Positions 47,185-56,354 of a DNA stretch of 64,000 bases are shown here, in pieces. Under the pieces are notes generated by a model. It was not told the origin of the DNA, did not search any database, and saw only the letters and a list, made by a program, of their open reading frames with translations. Each line of letters opens with the position of its first letter. Position 1 is the stretch's first letter. Position numbers and translations under genes: made by a program. Location: positions 228,154-292,153 of the forward strand of contig NZ_AZEC01000005.1 of NCBI RefSeq assembly GCF_001435585.1, given 5' to 3'. This DNA comes from Schleiferilactobacillus perolens DSM 12744. GTDB taxonomy: Bacteria; Bacillota; Bacilli; Lactobacillales; Lactobacillaceae.

Positions 47185-48432
47185 ATGACTACGACTAAAT
47201 ATCCCACATTGATCCCCCGGTTCCTCCGGTATGTCAAAATCAATACCCGTTCAGATGAAAATTCGACAACGATTCCCAGCTCTGAGCGGGAGGTGAAGTT
47301 TCTTCAACAATTGGTCACTGAACTCAAGGAGATCGGCCTAACGGATGCTGTGTATCACGATGATAATGGGTATGTCACCGCCACAATTCCTAGCAATATT
47401 GACCGTACAGTCCCCACGATTGGTTTCTTAGCCCATGTGGATACTGCGGACTTCAATGCCGAGGGAGTCAATCCCCAAATCGTAAAAAATTATGATGGCC
47501 ATTCTGTGATTCCTTTGGATAAGAAGGGGGAATACACCCTTGACCCGAAGGATTTTCCAGCGCTAAAAAAATATCAGGGCCATACGCTAATCACGACTGA
47601 CGGATCGACTTTACTTGGATCAGATGATAAGTCCGGTGTAGCCGAAATATTTTCACTGGTCGAATATTTGTTGGCTCATCCAGAGATTGAGCATGGCGAC
47701 ATTCGCATTGGTTTCGGTCCGGACGAGGAAATTGGCACGGGCGCGGATCATTTCAAGGTGCCGCGATTTAATGCTGATTTTGCGTATACCGTAGACGGCG
47801 GTCCATTGGGTCAACTTGAATATGAGACCTTCTCAGCGGCTGCTTTGCATGTGGACATTAAGGGAAAAAATGTCCATCCTTCCACTGCGTATCACACGAT
47901 GATCAATGCCATCCAATTGGGCATTGATTATCAAAATGCGCTGCCTCAGAATGAAGTGCCGGAAGAAACCAAAGACCGGGAAGGATTCTTCCACTTGTTG
48001 TCCTTTAACGGGACCCCAGATCATGCCGAATTGGACTATATCATCCGTGATTTCGAACGATCTGGTTTGACCGCTCGTAAAGAAAAGGCTCAGGCCATTG
48101 CGGATCAGTTGAATAGTCAGTTGGATGAACCTCGGGTGACAGTCGAGATGCATGATCAGTATTACAACATGATCGACGTGATGAAGGATCATATGGATGT
48201 GGTTAAACTGGCCGAACAAGCAATGCATAATCTGGATATCACGCCCGATGAAACACCTGTCCGGGGCGGGACGGATGGCTCAAAGATCTCTTTCATGGGT
48301 TTGCCCACGCCTAATCTGTTTGCCGGTGGTGAAAATATGCACGGTCGCTTTGAGTTTGTGTCTGAACAGACCATGGCTCAAGCTGTTGACGTATTGGTAG
48401 AAATCGTCAAATTAAATGCTGCTGACCATTAA
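47185..48432 (+). CDS. pepT: Peptidase T (tripeptide aminopeptidase)
   Basis: 415 residues. M20 family zinc peptidase releasing the N-terminal residue from tripeptides. Zinc and catalytic segments: [42 protein letters not shown] and a C-terminal [14 protein letters not shown] with [11 protein letters not shown]. Dimerisation domain between. Part of the cell's peptide use system; terminator follows. Confidence 0.96.
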   Translation: MTTTKYPTLIPRFLRYVKINTRSDENSTTIPSSEREVKFLQQLVTELKEIGLTDAVYHDDNGYVTATIPSNIDRTVPTIGFLAHVDTADFNAEGVNPQIVKNYDGHSVIPLDKKGEYTLDPKDFPALKKYQGHTLITTDGSTLLGSDDKSGVAEIFSLVEYLLAHPEIEHGDIRIGFGPDEEIGTGADHFKVPRFNADFAYTVDGGPLGQLEYETFSAAALHVDIKGKNVHPSTAYHTMINAIQLGIDYQNALPQNEVPEETKDREGFFHLLSFNGTPDHAELDYIIRDFERSGLTARKEKAQAIADQLNSQLDEPRVTVEMHDQYYNMIDVMKDHMDVVKLAEQAMHNLDITPDETPVRGGTDGSKISFMGLPTPNLFAGGENMHGRFEFVSEQTMAQAVDVLVEIVKLNAADH

Positions 48433-48451
48433 TCGGGCTAAGCACTGATTT

Positions 48452-48486
48452 GCGCACCGAGTCGCTGTGATTGGGTGCGCTTTTTT
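48452..48486 (+). terminator. Terminator after pepT
   Basis: GCGCACC pairs with GGTGCGC around a 15-base loop, then six T. Confidence 0.7.
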
Positions 48487-48530
48487 GTTGTATGCTAGAG
48501 ACACTTAAAAAAGAGGACGAGGTGCGCCAA

Positions 48531-49700
48531 ATGGAATATTTAACCGCGGGAGAATCCCATGGCCCGATGTTGACGGGCATTGTAAGCGGCTTGCCGGCAA
48601 ATCTGCCGATTAGTATCGCCGCCATTAATCACCAGTTGGCGATTCGGCAGAATGGTTACGGTCGGGGCGGCCGGATGAAAATTGAACACGATACGGTGTC
48701 CATCACGGCTGGAATGCGTGCTGGGCTGACCACTGGCAGTCCGCTGGCGTTATTGATTCAAAACCGAGATTATCGCCATTGGGAAGAAATCATGGGTGCC
48801 ACAGCGACCAATCCTAAACAGGAAAAAGTGGTCACCCGACCACGGCCCGGTCACGCGGACCTGGTGGGTGGCAAAAAGTATGACCAGGCGGATCTTCGCA
48901 ATATTTTGGAGCGTGCCAGTGCCCGCAGTACCGCGATGATTGTGGCGATTGGGAATGTTGCCGCGCAGTTGCTGGCCCAATTGAACATCCACGCCTTGGG
49001 TTTTGTCACTGGAATAGGCGGCCATCAGCTTACAGACTGGCCGGCAGAATCGATTAGCGACTTAACGGAAAAGGTCGAGCAGAATGATTTGCGGTTGCCT
49101 GACCCCGGTCAACTAACCGCGTATCACACCGTGGTTGATGCCGCCCGAGCGGCGCATACAACCATTGGCGGCCAAATCGATGTGCGTGTGGAGGGATTAG
49201 TTCCCGGGCTTGGCTCGATGCAGAATTGGGCCCAACGGTTAGATGGTAAATTAGCGGGGGCGCTAGTCCGCATTCCGGCAATCAAGGCTGTTAGTTTCGG
49301 AGATGGAGTTACTCTGGGTGAGATGTCGGGCGCTATCGCTCAAGATGATATTACGTGGACTCCTACGCAAGGCTATGGGCGGTCGACGAACCACCTGGGT
49401 GGTTTAGAAGGCGGCATGACGAATGGCCAACCACTTCTGATCCATGCCACGATGAAGCCTATCCCGACGCAGCCAAGAGGTTTGCCGACAATCGACATTC
49501 ATACCCATACGCCCACCCAAGCGGTCAATGAACGCGCCGATGTCACCGCGGTACCGGCCGCCAGTTTAGTAGCTCAGGCCATGGTCCAAATCACCTTGGC
49601 CCAAGAGATTTTAGATGAATTCAGTAGTGCGACATTGGCCGATTTACAGGCCAGTTATCAAGATTTTGGTACGCGTCAATGGGATCGGAGGAACAGTTAG
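48531..49700 (+). CDS. aroC: Chorismate synthase
   Basis: 389 residues from ATG with GAGGTG upstream. Converts EPSP to chorismate with reduced FMN. Motifs: TAGESHGPML, RPGHADLVGG and RASARST. aroA begins on the next base after its stop. First gene of aroC-aroA-aroK-GNAT. Confidence 0.96.
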   Translation: MEYLTAGESHGPMLTGIVSGLPANLPISIAAINHQLAIRQNGYGRGGRMKIEHDTVSITAGMRAGLTTGSPLALLIQNRDYRHWEEIMGATATNPKQEKVVTRPRPGHADLVGGKKYDQADLRNILERASARSTAMIVAIGNVAAQLLAQLNIHALGFVTGIGGHQLTDWPAESISDLTEKVEQNDLRLPDPGQLTAYHTVVDAARAAHTTIGGQIDVRVEGLVPGLGSMQNWAQRLDGKLAGALVRIPAIKAVSFGDGVTLGEMSGAIAQDDITWTPTQGYGRSTNHLGGLEGGMTNGQPLLIHATMKPIPTQPRGLPTIDIHTHTPTQAVNERADVTAVPAASLVAQAMVQITLAQEILDEFSSATLADLQASYQDFGTRQWDRRNS

Positions 49701-50981
49701 ATGACATATACCATTCAAGGATCTATTCGTTTTCCAGGAGATAAAAGTATCGCGCATCGAGCACTGATGATTGGTGCGATTGCGGCTGGGGAGACCACCA
49801 TCGATCATTTGCCTGATGGCGGTGATATCCAGACCACGATTGACGTATTGGCCGCTTTGGGCGTCAATTTTGAACAAACCGGAACACATATGACGGTCCA
49901 TGGACAAGGCGGATTTCATTGGCAGACACCCACAGCACCCCTGGCATTAAATAATTCTGGGACCACTACCCGATTATTATTGGGATTGCTGGCTTGCCCG
50001 CCGAGTACAATTTTATTGACTGGTGATCAATCCTTGAGTGCCCGGCCAATGGAGCGGATTGCAGGTCCTTTACGGCAAATGGGCACGCAAATTGCCACGA
50101 CAGAGGGGCATCTCCCAATTCAAATCCACCCAGTGGCTAATCTCCACGGTGCTCATATTCATCTCACCGTCGCGAGTGCCCAGGTGAAAAGTGGTATTCT
50201 TTTTGCGGGCTTACAAGCCGACAGTGAAACGACGGTGACGGGCCCCGTGCACACGCGAGATCATACAGAACGCCTGTTGGCCAAGGCAGGGGCCAATGTG
50301 GTGCGGCAAGGATTAACTGTCCGCATACAACCACAAACGACGCCCCTGCAACCATTGACGATTGATTTGGCTAGTGATTTTTCCACCGCTGCTTTCTGGA
50401 TCGTATTGGCCACGCTATTGCCAGATAGTCAGTTGCAATTGCCTAGTCTATCTTTGAACCCCACCCGCACCACCTTATTGGATATTTTGGCACGCATGGG
50501 CGGTGATTTTCAGGTAGTTGATTTTCCACGCACCGATGTGGCCGAACCCATGGGGACATTGCAAGTCCGGCAGCAGTCATTACAAAGTACGATTGTGGAT
50601 GCCACAGAGAGTGCCCGGGCGATTGACGAGCTGCCGTTGTTAGCGTTGGCTGCCACGCAAGCCGAGGGAGAGACAGTGATTCAACATATTGGCGAGTTGC
50701 GGGTAAAAGAGTCAAACCGCATTGCCGCTACAGAGACAATTTTGCAGGCAGCTGGGGCCCACATTCGTCAGAATGGTGAAAATTGGCTGATTACTGGGCC
50801 AACGCCATTGAATATTCCCCAACACTGGCCACTGATCATGCCGGACCATCGGATGGCGATGCTCCAAATTGCCACTGGTTTAGTGGCGGGGGCTCCAGTG
50901 CCCACCACGGTACCGAATGTCGTGGCCGTTTCTTATCCAGAATTAACTTATGATCTGCAAAAGTTGGTGCAATTCCGATGA
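49701..50981 (+). CDS. aroA: 3-phosphoshikimate 1-carboxyvinyltransferase (EPSP synthase)
   Basis: 426 residues, ATG with GGAGG 12 bases upstream. Transfers enolpyruvate from PEP to shikimate-3-phosphate. Features: FPGDKSIAHRALM, NNSGTTTRLLLG, SARPMERI, and PDHRMAM near the C-terminus. Overlaps aroK. Confidence 0.96.
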   Translation: MTYTIQGSIRFPGDKSIAHRALMIGAIAAGETTIDHLPDGGDIQTTIDVLAALGVNFEQTGTHMTVHGQGGFHWQTPTAPLALNNSGTTTRLLLGLLACPPSTILLTGDQSLSARPMERIAGPLRQMGTQIATTEGHLPIQIHPVANLHGAHIHLTVASAQVKSGILFAGLQADSETTVTGPVHTRDHTERLLAKAGANVVRQGLTVRIQPQTTPLQPLTIDLASDFSTAAFWIVLATLLPDSQLQLPSLSLNPTRTTLLDILARMGGDFQVVDFPRTDVAEPMGTLQVRQQSLQSTIVDATESARAIDELPLLALAATQAEGETVIQHIGELRVKESNRIAATETILQAAGAHIRQNGENWLITGPTPLNIPQHWPLIMPDHRMAMLQIATGLVAGAPVPTTVPNVVAVSYPELTYDLQKLVQFR

Positions 50982-51490
50982 ATTATCAATTAGTGTTGAT
51001 TGGCTTTATGGGGGCCGGGAAAACGACATTGAGCCAAGCCCTGGGTCGAGCGAATGGACTGCCGGTGTTAGATACCGACGAATTAGTTACCCAACAGGCC
51101 CACATGCCCATTAATGAGATTTTTTCCCAAGAAGGAGAGGCGGGTTTCCGCCAACGAGAGCATCTCGCACTTTTACATGCGTTGACCAGCAAACCGGCAA
51201 TTATTGCCACAGGTGGGGGAATCATCACCCAAGCCAATAATCGCCAAGTGTTGCAGTCTTTGACTGTTCCGGTGGTGTTGTTGACCGCTTCACCGGCCGA
51301 AATTAAGCGGCGTTTGGCCGGCACTACCGATCGCCCCCTCTTCAAAAAAGACTGGCCCAGTTTAATGGCAAAACGTAACGGTTGGTATACGGCCAGCGCC
51401 AATCGTGTCCTACCTACTACTGGTCGGGCAATTAGCGAACTGGTGCAAGAGTTGCAACACATTATGGAGGAGGTGTCCATTCATGACTAA
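50978..51490 (+). CDS. aroK: Shikimate kinase
   Basis: 170 residues, ATGA overlap with aroA. Phosphorylates shikimate using ATP. Walker A GFMGAGKTTL, DTDELV, GEAGFRQREH and the lid with ATGGGII then RPLFKKDWP fit the family. The end overlaps the GNAT gene by eight bases. Confidence 0.95.
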   Translation: MNYQLVLIGFMGAGKTTLSQALGRANGLPVLDTDELVTQQAHMPINEIFSQEGEAGFRQREHLALLHALTSKPAIIATGGGIITQANNRQVLQSLTVPVVLLTASPAEIKRRLAGTTDRPLFKKDWPSLMAKRNGWYTASANRVLPTTGRAISELVQELQHIMEEVSIHD

Positions 51491-51953
51491 TCCTAACCGG
51501 TATCGGATCGTCCCCGTAGATAGTCAAAATTTTTGGGCTGTCATGGCGCTTCAGGTGGCGCCAGAACAAATCCATTTCATTGAGCCAAATTCAGTGTCGT
51601 TAGCAGAGGCTGCTTATGATCGCCGCTTTGACTGGCATCCTTATGCGTTGATGCAGGCCGATACAGTCGTCGGGTTCGCCATGGTGGGTGCCTGGGACCG
51701 CGAAGAACAATATATTTGGCTGGATCGATTGATGATCGATCGGCGTTATCAGCATCAGGGAATTGGCGGTATTTTTGTAGAACTTTTGATTCCATTCATC
51801 TTCGAACAGTGGCCGGTAAAGACCATCGTGCTTAGCTATGAACCAGAAAACATTCCAGCAGAACAGTTTTATTTTCGCCATGGCTTTCACGATGCTCATC
51901 GAGTTGATGAAAATAATGGTGAAAAAATCGCTGTCGTTGAAAAGGCACAATAG
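51483..51953 (+). CDS. GNAT family N-acetyltransferase
   Basis: 156 residues from ATG with GGAGGAGG upstream. GNAT core: VVGFAMVGAWDREEQYIWLDRLMI (beta4-5) and the acetyl-CoA loop RRYQHQGIGG, then YEPENIPAEQFYFRHGF. Resembles spermidine/spermine-type acetyltransferases (a WLDR-L-M core), but the acceptor is not certain. Tail of the aro operon. Confidence 0.85.
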   Translation: MTNPNRYRIVPVDSQNFWAVMALQVAPEQIHFIEPNSVSLAEAAYDRRFDWHPYALMQADTVVGFAMVGAWDREEQYIWLDRLMIDRRYQHQGIGGIFVELLIPFIFEQWPVKTIVLSYEPENIPAEQFYFRHGFHDAHRVDENNGEKIAVVEKAQ

Positions 51954-52028
51954 ACCCGATACGGATCGGCAATGAACAAACGTCACCAAAACGTTGTGTG
52001 GCTGTCACATTTTTAACGTTTCAAACCG

Positions 52029-52057
52029 TTGACAATAATCGGTGTTAAGCCTAGGAT
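52029..52057 (+). promoter_or_regulatory. Promoter of the DUF1003 leader
   Basis: TTGACA (52029-52034), 17 bases, TAGGAT (52052-52057). Confidence 0.6.
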
Positions 52058-52094
52058 TAAATACGGTTAGTTACTAAGTATGTTTTTTAGGAAA

Positions 52095-52200
52095 GGCAGG
52101 TGGGTTTTATGTCAGAGTCACATCGATCTTCTTCTAGTGGCGATGACCCTGCAAGTAGGCAGGGCTCAAAGAGCCAGTTTAGATATGCATTAGCCCACCT
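52095..52200 (+). promoter_or_regulatory. Structured leader RNA upstream of the DUF1003 gene
   Basis: AGGTGGG (52098-52104) pairs with CCCACCT (52194-52200), closing a multi-branched domain. Inside are CATCG/CGATG (52121/52141), CCCTGC/GCAGGG (52147/52159) and GGCTC/GAGCC (52163/52171); the last two share two G. This is the layout of a riboswitch-like junction, but I do not match it to a known class. It overlaps an upstream ORF and buries that ORF's ribosome binding site next to the closing stem. Confidence 0.5.
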
Positions 52201-52213
52201 TATGTTCAACTGA
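52109..52213 (+). CDS. 34-residue upstream ORF before the DUF1003 gene
   Basis: ATG with AGGAAAGG upstream; begins MSESHRSSSSGDD and ends ALAHLMFN. Its TGA stop lies in the TGAGGAG ribosome binding site of the next gene, 12 bases before that TTG start, so translation of the short ORF should affect initiation of the DUF1003 protein. Ser-rich start and basic middle; no family. It could be a leader peptide or a real small protein. Confidence 0.5.
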   Translation: MSESHRSSSSGDDPASRQGSKSQFRYALAHLMFN

Positions 52214-52225
52214 GGAGTTGTTTTT

Positions 52226-53035
52226 TTGACGGAGCGAAAAGTTGAACGTGCCGTGCACTGTCTGGTCGATCAAAAGCCTTTTGATCTGGCAGACGGTGTG
52301 TTCCTAGGAGACTTGGAAGGTCCTCTCAGGGCGTTGATTCGTCGGGACTTTCCGAAGGCGACAAACCAAGACTTTATTTGTAGTGAGCATTTGGTTCATT
52401 ATCGGTTACTGAAGATGGATCAGATGATAGCGAAGGACTATGAGCAAAACCACAAGCTGAATAAGAAGTTGACCCGCGTTATGCAGCGGGACACTTATAA
52501 AGTCGTGGATGTCCGTGAGCAATTGGAAGACTCACTTACATTTGGTCAGCGTGTTGCGGATGCTGTTGCGCACTTCGGGGGCAGTTGGCCGTTTATTATT
52601 ACATTTGTTTCAATTATGGTCGTATGGATACTGGTCAATGGGTTACATTTGTTTGGTGTCCATTTCGATTCTTTCCCATTCATTTTACTTAATCTTTTTT
52701 TGAGTATGGTGGCTGCAATTCAAGCCCCATTGATTATGATGAGTCAGAATCGATCAGGAGAATATGATCGCATGGAATCACGCAACGATTACCATGTGAA
52801 TCTGAAGTCAGAGGAAGAAATTCGGATGCTTCACTCCAAAATCGATCACATGATTCAGGAGGATACACCGAATCAGATGCAAATTGCTAAAATTCAGATG
52901 CAAATGCTGGGGTCCATTGAATCCCAGGTGGCAGAATTGCGGCGTTTACAGTCTGTGTTAGAGGCAACCGCTAAAGCGGACATGCCGGTGGATCAGACCG
53001 ATGAACACAAGTCGACTAATGCAAACGTGAAATGA
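52226..53035 (+). CDS. DUF1003 family membrane protein
   Basis: 269 residues from TTG with GAGGAG eight bases upstream. A soluble N-terminal part (~1-105) with several Cys/His (HCLVDQKPF, FICSEHLVHYR) is followed by two transmembrane helices (~117-138, 145-165), the family sequence IQAPLIMMSQNRSGEYDRMESRNDYHVNLKSE split over residues ~163-195, and a C-terminal coiled coil. DUF1003 has no established function; an ion-related role has been suspected. The complex leader indicates tight control. Confidence 0.85.
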   Translation: MTERKVERAVHCLVDQKPFDLADGVFLGDLEGPLRALIRRDFPKATNQDFICSEHLVHYRLLKMDQMIAKDYEQNHKLNKKLTRVMQRDTYKVVDVREQLEDSLTFGQRVADAVAHFGGSWPFIITFVSIMVVWILVNGLHLFGVHFDSFPFILLNLFLSMVAAIQAPLIMMSQNRSGEYDRMESRNDYHVNLKSEEEIRMLHSKIDHMIQEDTPNQMQIAKIQMQMLGSIESQVAELRRLQSVLEATAKADMPVDQTDEHKSTNANVK

Positions 53036-53042
53036 CATAATA

Positions 53043-53080
53043 AAACGGGCATCTTACCGTGGTGGTAGGATGCCCGTTTT
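53043..53080. terminator. Bidirectional terminator
   Basis: AAAACGGGCATC pairs with GATGCCCGTTTT, with TACC/GGTA continuing inside. Serves the DUF1003 gene and the convergent dipeptidase gene. Confidence 0.88.
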
Positions 53081-53091
53081 GTGCGCCCGTT

Positions 53092-54507
53092 TTAAAGATT
53101 GGGGTCGACTTGGAAACGCAGTGGGGACTCTTTTGTCGCATCGGTGATCATTTGAGCGATTAGTTTATCTGTAGCCTCACGGGCAATTGCGGCAGCTTGA
53201 TGACTGGCTTCAGTCACAAGCTGACGCGGATCAGCCGCCGTAGCCAACTGTTTGTCAGTTTGAGCAATTAATCTCAAGTGTTTCGCAAACGTGTCGTCTT
53301 GTAAGACCTTTAAGGATTTTTTGGCCAAGCCAAAATGACGGTCGGCTAAAGTCCCAAGCAATTTATAGCGCCAATAAGCAGAATCTGAACTATAGGGGAG
53401 GGCACCGTGATGGTAGTCCTCCGGGGAATCTGTCATACCAGCATAGAAGGGCACATAAATACTTTCTGCAGCCACCCCCATTGCTAACCAATGGATCCCG
53501 GCGATGCTGTTATCCACTTGAGGGCGAAGTTGCAGCAAGTGGGACTCTTGGGTATTGGCTAAACTGATTGGTCGATACTTATGCGCCTGTGGACCGTTGG
53601 CAGCCGGATCAAAGGGAGTCTGTTCAAAATGATTACTCAAAAAGCGCATCGCATCATCAATTTGAATTGGCTTATCGGGATGCTGCAACCAAGGAAGGTC
53701 AGTTTCGCCAAATTCGTAAAAAGTCGTATTGGGTGAAAACATTTGCTGACCGGCGACGACCCGCGGCCAATTATAGATAGCGTCTGATTCATCATTCGTG
53801 CCAAAGATTTCTCGGAAGACGAACGGGGTGTCCCGGGTCCATAAATGATGGCTTTCCGCAAACTCTGCAATGGTCGGGTTGAACATAAAATTGTCCGTAT
53901 CCTCGAAATCAATCTCCTCAATTGTTAACTCGTTGGCAATAACGGCATAATTATCGTCTGGAATGCGGGCGGCGACCCACTGGTGACCAGAGCCAGTTTC
54001 CATATACCACGCCTCCTGCTGATCCGCAAACAGAATTCCATTGCTTTCACTGGTACCGTACTCGGCGACAATTTGACCTAGCCGCGCCACCCCTTCTCGG
54101 GCACTGTGAATGTACGGTAAGACAACAGTCACCATCGCTTCTTCTCCGATGCCTTTGGGATTCAAAGGATCGTAAGCGAGGACCCGAGGATTGGCATAAG
54201 CACTTTCGGTGGCACTCATCGCCACCCCGTAACCATTGATCCCGTCTTCGGCAAAGACTCCATACTCGTCTGTCCATTCCGGAGTGGCCGTGTAGCGGAC
54301 ACCGGTTTCAGGAATATCCAGGGTAAAACCGGTGTCTTTTGACGTGAATGTGTAGGGTGCTGGTGCGGGCATTTGTTGGAAATGCTTCGGCCAGGCTGGT
54401 TTGCTATCTTCATTTCGGCCAATGATGACCGATCCATCGGCACTGGCGTCTTTACCGATCAAGATGCTGGTACATGCCCGCATCATCTGTTCTTCTCGTG
54501 TTGTCAT
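53092..54507 (-). CDS. pepD: C69 family dipeptidase
   Basis: 471 residues from ATG at MTTREEQMMRACTSIL; GTG and TTG codons just before are possible starts, with AAGGAG upstream. Ntn-hydrolase fold dipeptidase of the PepD type, which cleaves a broad range of dipeptides. The catalytic Cys is in RACTSILIGKDASADGS; the N-terminal 11 residues would be removed to expose it. EWTDEYGVFAEDGINGYGVA and SESNGILFADQQEAWYME are conserved. Paralogue at 62524. Confidence 0.9.
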   Translation of the reverse strand: MTTREEQMMRACTSILIGKDASADGSVIIGRNEDSKPAWPKHFQQMPAPAPYTFTSKDTGFTLDIPETGVRYTATPEWTDEYGVFAEDGINGYGVAMSATESAYANPRVLAYDPLNPKGIGEEAMVTVVLPYIHSAREGVARLGQIVAEYGTSESNGILFADQQEAWYMETGSGHQWVAARIPDDNYAVIANELTIEEIDFEDTDNFMFNPTIAEFAESHHLWTRDTPFVFREIFGTNDESDAIYNWPRVVAGQQMFSPNTTFYEFGETDLPWLQHPDKPIQIDDAMRFLSNHFEQTPFDPAANGPQAHKYRPISLANTQESHLLQLRPQVDNSIAGIHWLAMGVAAESIYVPFYAGMTDSPEDYHHGALPYSSDSAYWRYKLLGTLADRHFGLAKKSLKVLQDDTFAKHLRLIAQTDKQLATAADPRQLVTEASHQAAAIAREATDKLIAQMITDATKESPLRFQVDPNL

Positions 54508-54546
54508 CAACTTCACTACTCCTTGTGTTTTCTAATTAGTTCCCAT

Positions 54547-54552
54547 TATAAT
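54547..54552 (+). promoter_or_regulatory. -10 box for the tautomerase gene
   Basis: TATAAT, with TTGTGT 18 bases upstream as a weak -35. It lies in the divergent region next to the dipeptidase start. Confidence 0.5.
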
Positions 54553-54582
54553 AGACCCATCTTGCAGAAAGAAGGGAATAAT

Positions 54583-54771
54583 ATGCCCTTGGTCCATATC
54601 GATTTGCTGGGTGGCCGTTCAGAGACTCAGTTGCATCAGTTGGTTAAAGACGTCACCGCAGCCATTGTGAAAAACACCGGCGCTCCTGCGGAACATGTCC
54701 ACATTGTCCTCAACGAGATGGCGGACAACCGCTATTCCGTTGGCGGCGTGATGAAAGACGAAGAAAAGTAA
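54583..54771 (+). CDS. 4-oxalocrotonate tautomerase family protein
   Basis: 62 residues from ATG with GAAGGGA six bases upstream. The Met is followed by the catalytic Pro (MPLVHIDLLGGRS), then QLHQLVKDVTAAIVKNTGAPAEHV; the usual length. Enzymes of this fold use Pro1 as a base for keto-enol isomerisation. The physiological substrate in lactobacilli is unknown. Confidence 0.88.
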   Translation: MPLVHIDLLGGRSETQLHQLVKDVTAAIVKNTGAPAEHVHIVLNEMADNRYSVGGVMKDEEK

Positions 54772-54780
54772 TCGTTGATC

Positions 54781-54829
54781 AAAAACAGGAACCGGACACG
54801 CAGAAAATGCTGTCCGGTTCCTGTTTTTT
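54781..54829. terminator. Bidirectional terminator
   Basis: AAAACAGGAACCGGACA pairs perfectly (17 bp) with TGTCCGGTTCCTGTTTT around 12 bases. Shared by the convergent tautomerase and Cof-type genes, and overlaps the last base of the latter. Confidence 0.92.
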
Positions 54830-55661
54830 AGGCATTCATTTGGGCCGCCAGATGGAGATAGCTGGTTAAGTAATCAGCGACACCATTTTGATCATTTGTT
54901 AATGGGGTAATATCGTTCGCCACGGCCTTAACGGCTGCAGAACCATTGGCCATAGCCACACCCCAGCCCACATGGTTCAACATGTGCAAATCATTAAACT
55001 CATCACCAAACGCGATAATATCATCATTGGCAATGTGATAATACCGGGCCAGGTAATCAATCCCCGTCGTTTTTTCAATACCAGCGTGGATGATTTCCAA
55101 TACACTCAAATCAGAATTCTCTGGACCACCCCAGGTATTGACATTCACACTCGGAAAATCGTTCATGATCTCCTGAGCCATATTAACGCCTGCCTGTGTC
55201 GGAATGACCACCATCAATGAAGTGGGCACCGCCGGCAGGGTGGCGGGTGTCAAAACCCGATTTTCTGCCACCGACATAGGCAAGGTATCCATTAATTCCG
55301 GTTTGTCTGTGTCCACAAACATCATGTTTTTGCCTTCCGCGGCGACTAATTGGATATGGTACCGATCGCGCATGGCCAAAATCTCGTCCACAGCCTGCAT
55401 AGGCAGACGCCGCTCATATTCACCGGCCCACCGTTGATGGGGAATATGCACGAGCGCACCGTTGAAGTTAATCATTGGAGTCGTCAAGCCCAGTGTATCG
55501 TAATATTGTACGCTGACCCCATACGGCCGACCGGTGGCGATCGTGACAATATGCCCCGCTGCACTGGCGGCCTGTAATACTTGCCGGGTCTGGGCGGAAA
55601 TTTGCGACGCAGAATTGAGCGTCGTTCCGTCAAGATCCAATGCAATCAGTTTTCTTGTCAT
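54828..55661 (-). CDS. Cof-type HAD phosphatase
   Basis: 277 residues from ATG (MTRKLIALDLDGTTL) with CAGGTGG upstream. HAD IIB hydrolase: motif I LDLDGTT, motif II IATGRPYG, a C2B cap in the middle, motif III Lys near KTTGIDYL, motif IV FGDEFNDLHML. Such enzymes dephosphorylate sugar phosphates or nucleotides; the substrate here is not known. Confidence 0.88.
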   Translation of the reverse strand: MTRKLIALDLDGTTLNSASQISAQTRQVLQAASAAGHIVTIATGRPYGVSVQYYDTLGLTTPMINFNGALVHIPHQRWAGEYERRLPMQAVDEILAMRDRYHIQLVAAEGKNMMFVDTDKPELMDTLPMSVAENRVLTPATLPAVPTSLMVVIPTQAGVNMAQEIMNDFPSVNVNTWGGPENSDLSVLEIIHAGIEKTTGIDYLARYYHIANDDIIAFGDEFNDLHMLNHVGWGVAMANGSAAVKAVANDITPLTNDQNGVADYLTSYLHLAAQMNA

Positions 55662-55921
55662 CAATAACCACCTGCTTCCTTTTGTTATTAACTCAATAGT
55701 GTACCAGACCAATCAGTAAATGTCACTTAAAATGCTCAGTGGAATGCAAGGTGGAGGTATTAAAACCGCTGATAGTTCCCAATAATAGTCGCTTGGGGTG
55801 CGGTTCTGTAGTCATCGCTCAATATTGTTGCCGTTTCAGCGCTTCTGGTTAAGCTGAATACCCGTATGGACGAGAGGTGAGTCTGCTAACGGTGTATGAT
55901 GGTGTCAAGGAGTTGATGGAT

Positions 55922-56278
55922 ATGATTTGGTTGTGGGTGCATTTAGCGGCTTGGCTAATTTTAGCAGTCGTGGTCGCGATTGGTCTCTTGGGGAAAGCAG
56001 ACAAACTAACCCCTTGGGCGATGACCGCTCGCTTGTTATATGTGGTGTCAATTATTAGCGGGGTCATATTGTTGCTACGGGTGTGGTCGTATAATCCTGT
56101 GGGCAGTGCGATCAAAGTTGTTTTGGCACTGGTGCTGATTGCTGTGATCGAAATTGCATTTGCCCGCAAACAGCGGCAGCAATTACCGGCTAACATGCTT
56201 TGGCTGGTATTTGGTTGTTGCTTAATTGTTGGTATTTTTGGCCTGTGGTTAGCGCAAGGCAGGCCATTTATTGGGTAA
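55922..56278 (+). CDS. YisL (DUF1516) family membrane protein
   Basis: 119 residues from ATG (MIWLWVHLAAWLIL) with AAGGAG ten bases upstream; an ATG two codons earlier is too close to that site. Four transmembrane helices (residues ~2-21, 33-56, 63-80, 92-111) with the family's early His. Function unknown. Transcribed alone, 76 bases before the aminotransferase. Confidence 0.75.
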   Translation: MIWLWVHLAAWLILAVVVAIGLLGKADKLTPWAMTARLLYVVSIISGVILLLRVWSYNPVGSAIKVVLALVLIAVIEIAFARKQRQQLPANMLWLVFGCCLIVGIFGLWLAQGRPFIG

Positions 56279-56354
56279 AGTGACCTTGACCAATGCCCAG
56301 TGGAAGCTGACAATATGACAATAACAGTAAATCAGAGTAATGGAGTTGAACGAG

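Noticed and set aside
52095..52200. M-box magnesium or yybP-ykoY manganese riboswitch
   Set aside because: Neither the conserved M-box core nor the yybP-ykoY loop sequences are visible, so I keep it as an unassigned leader.
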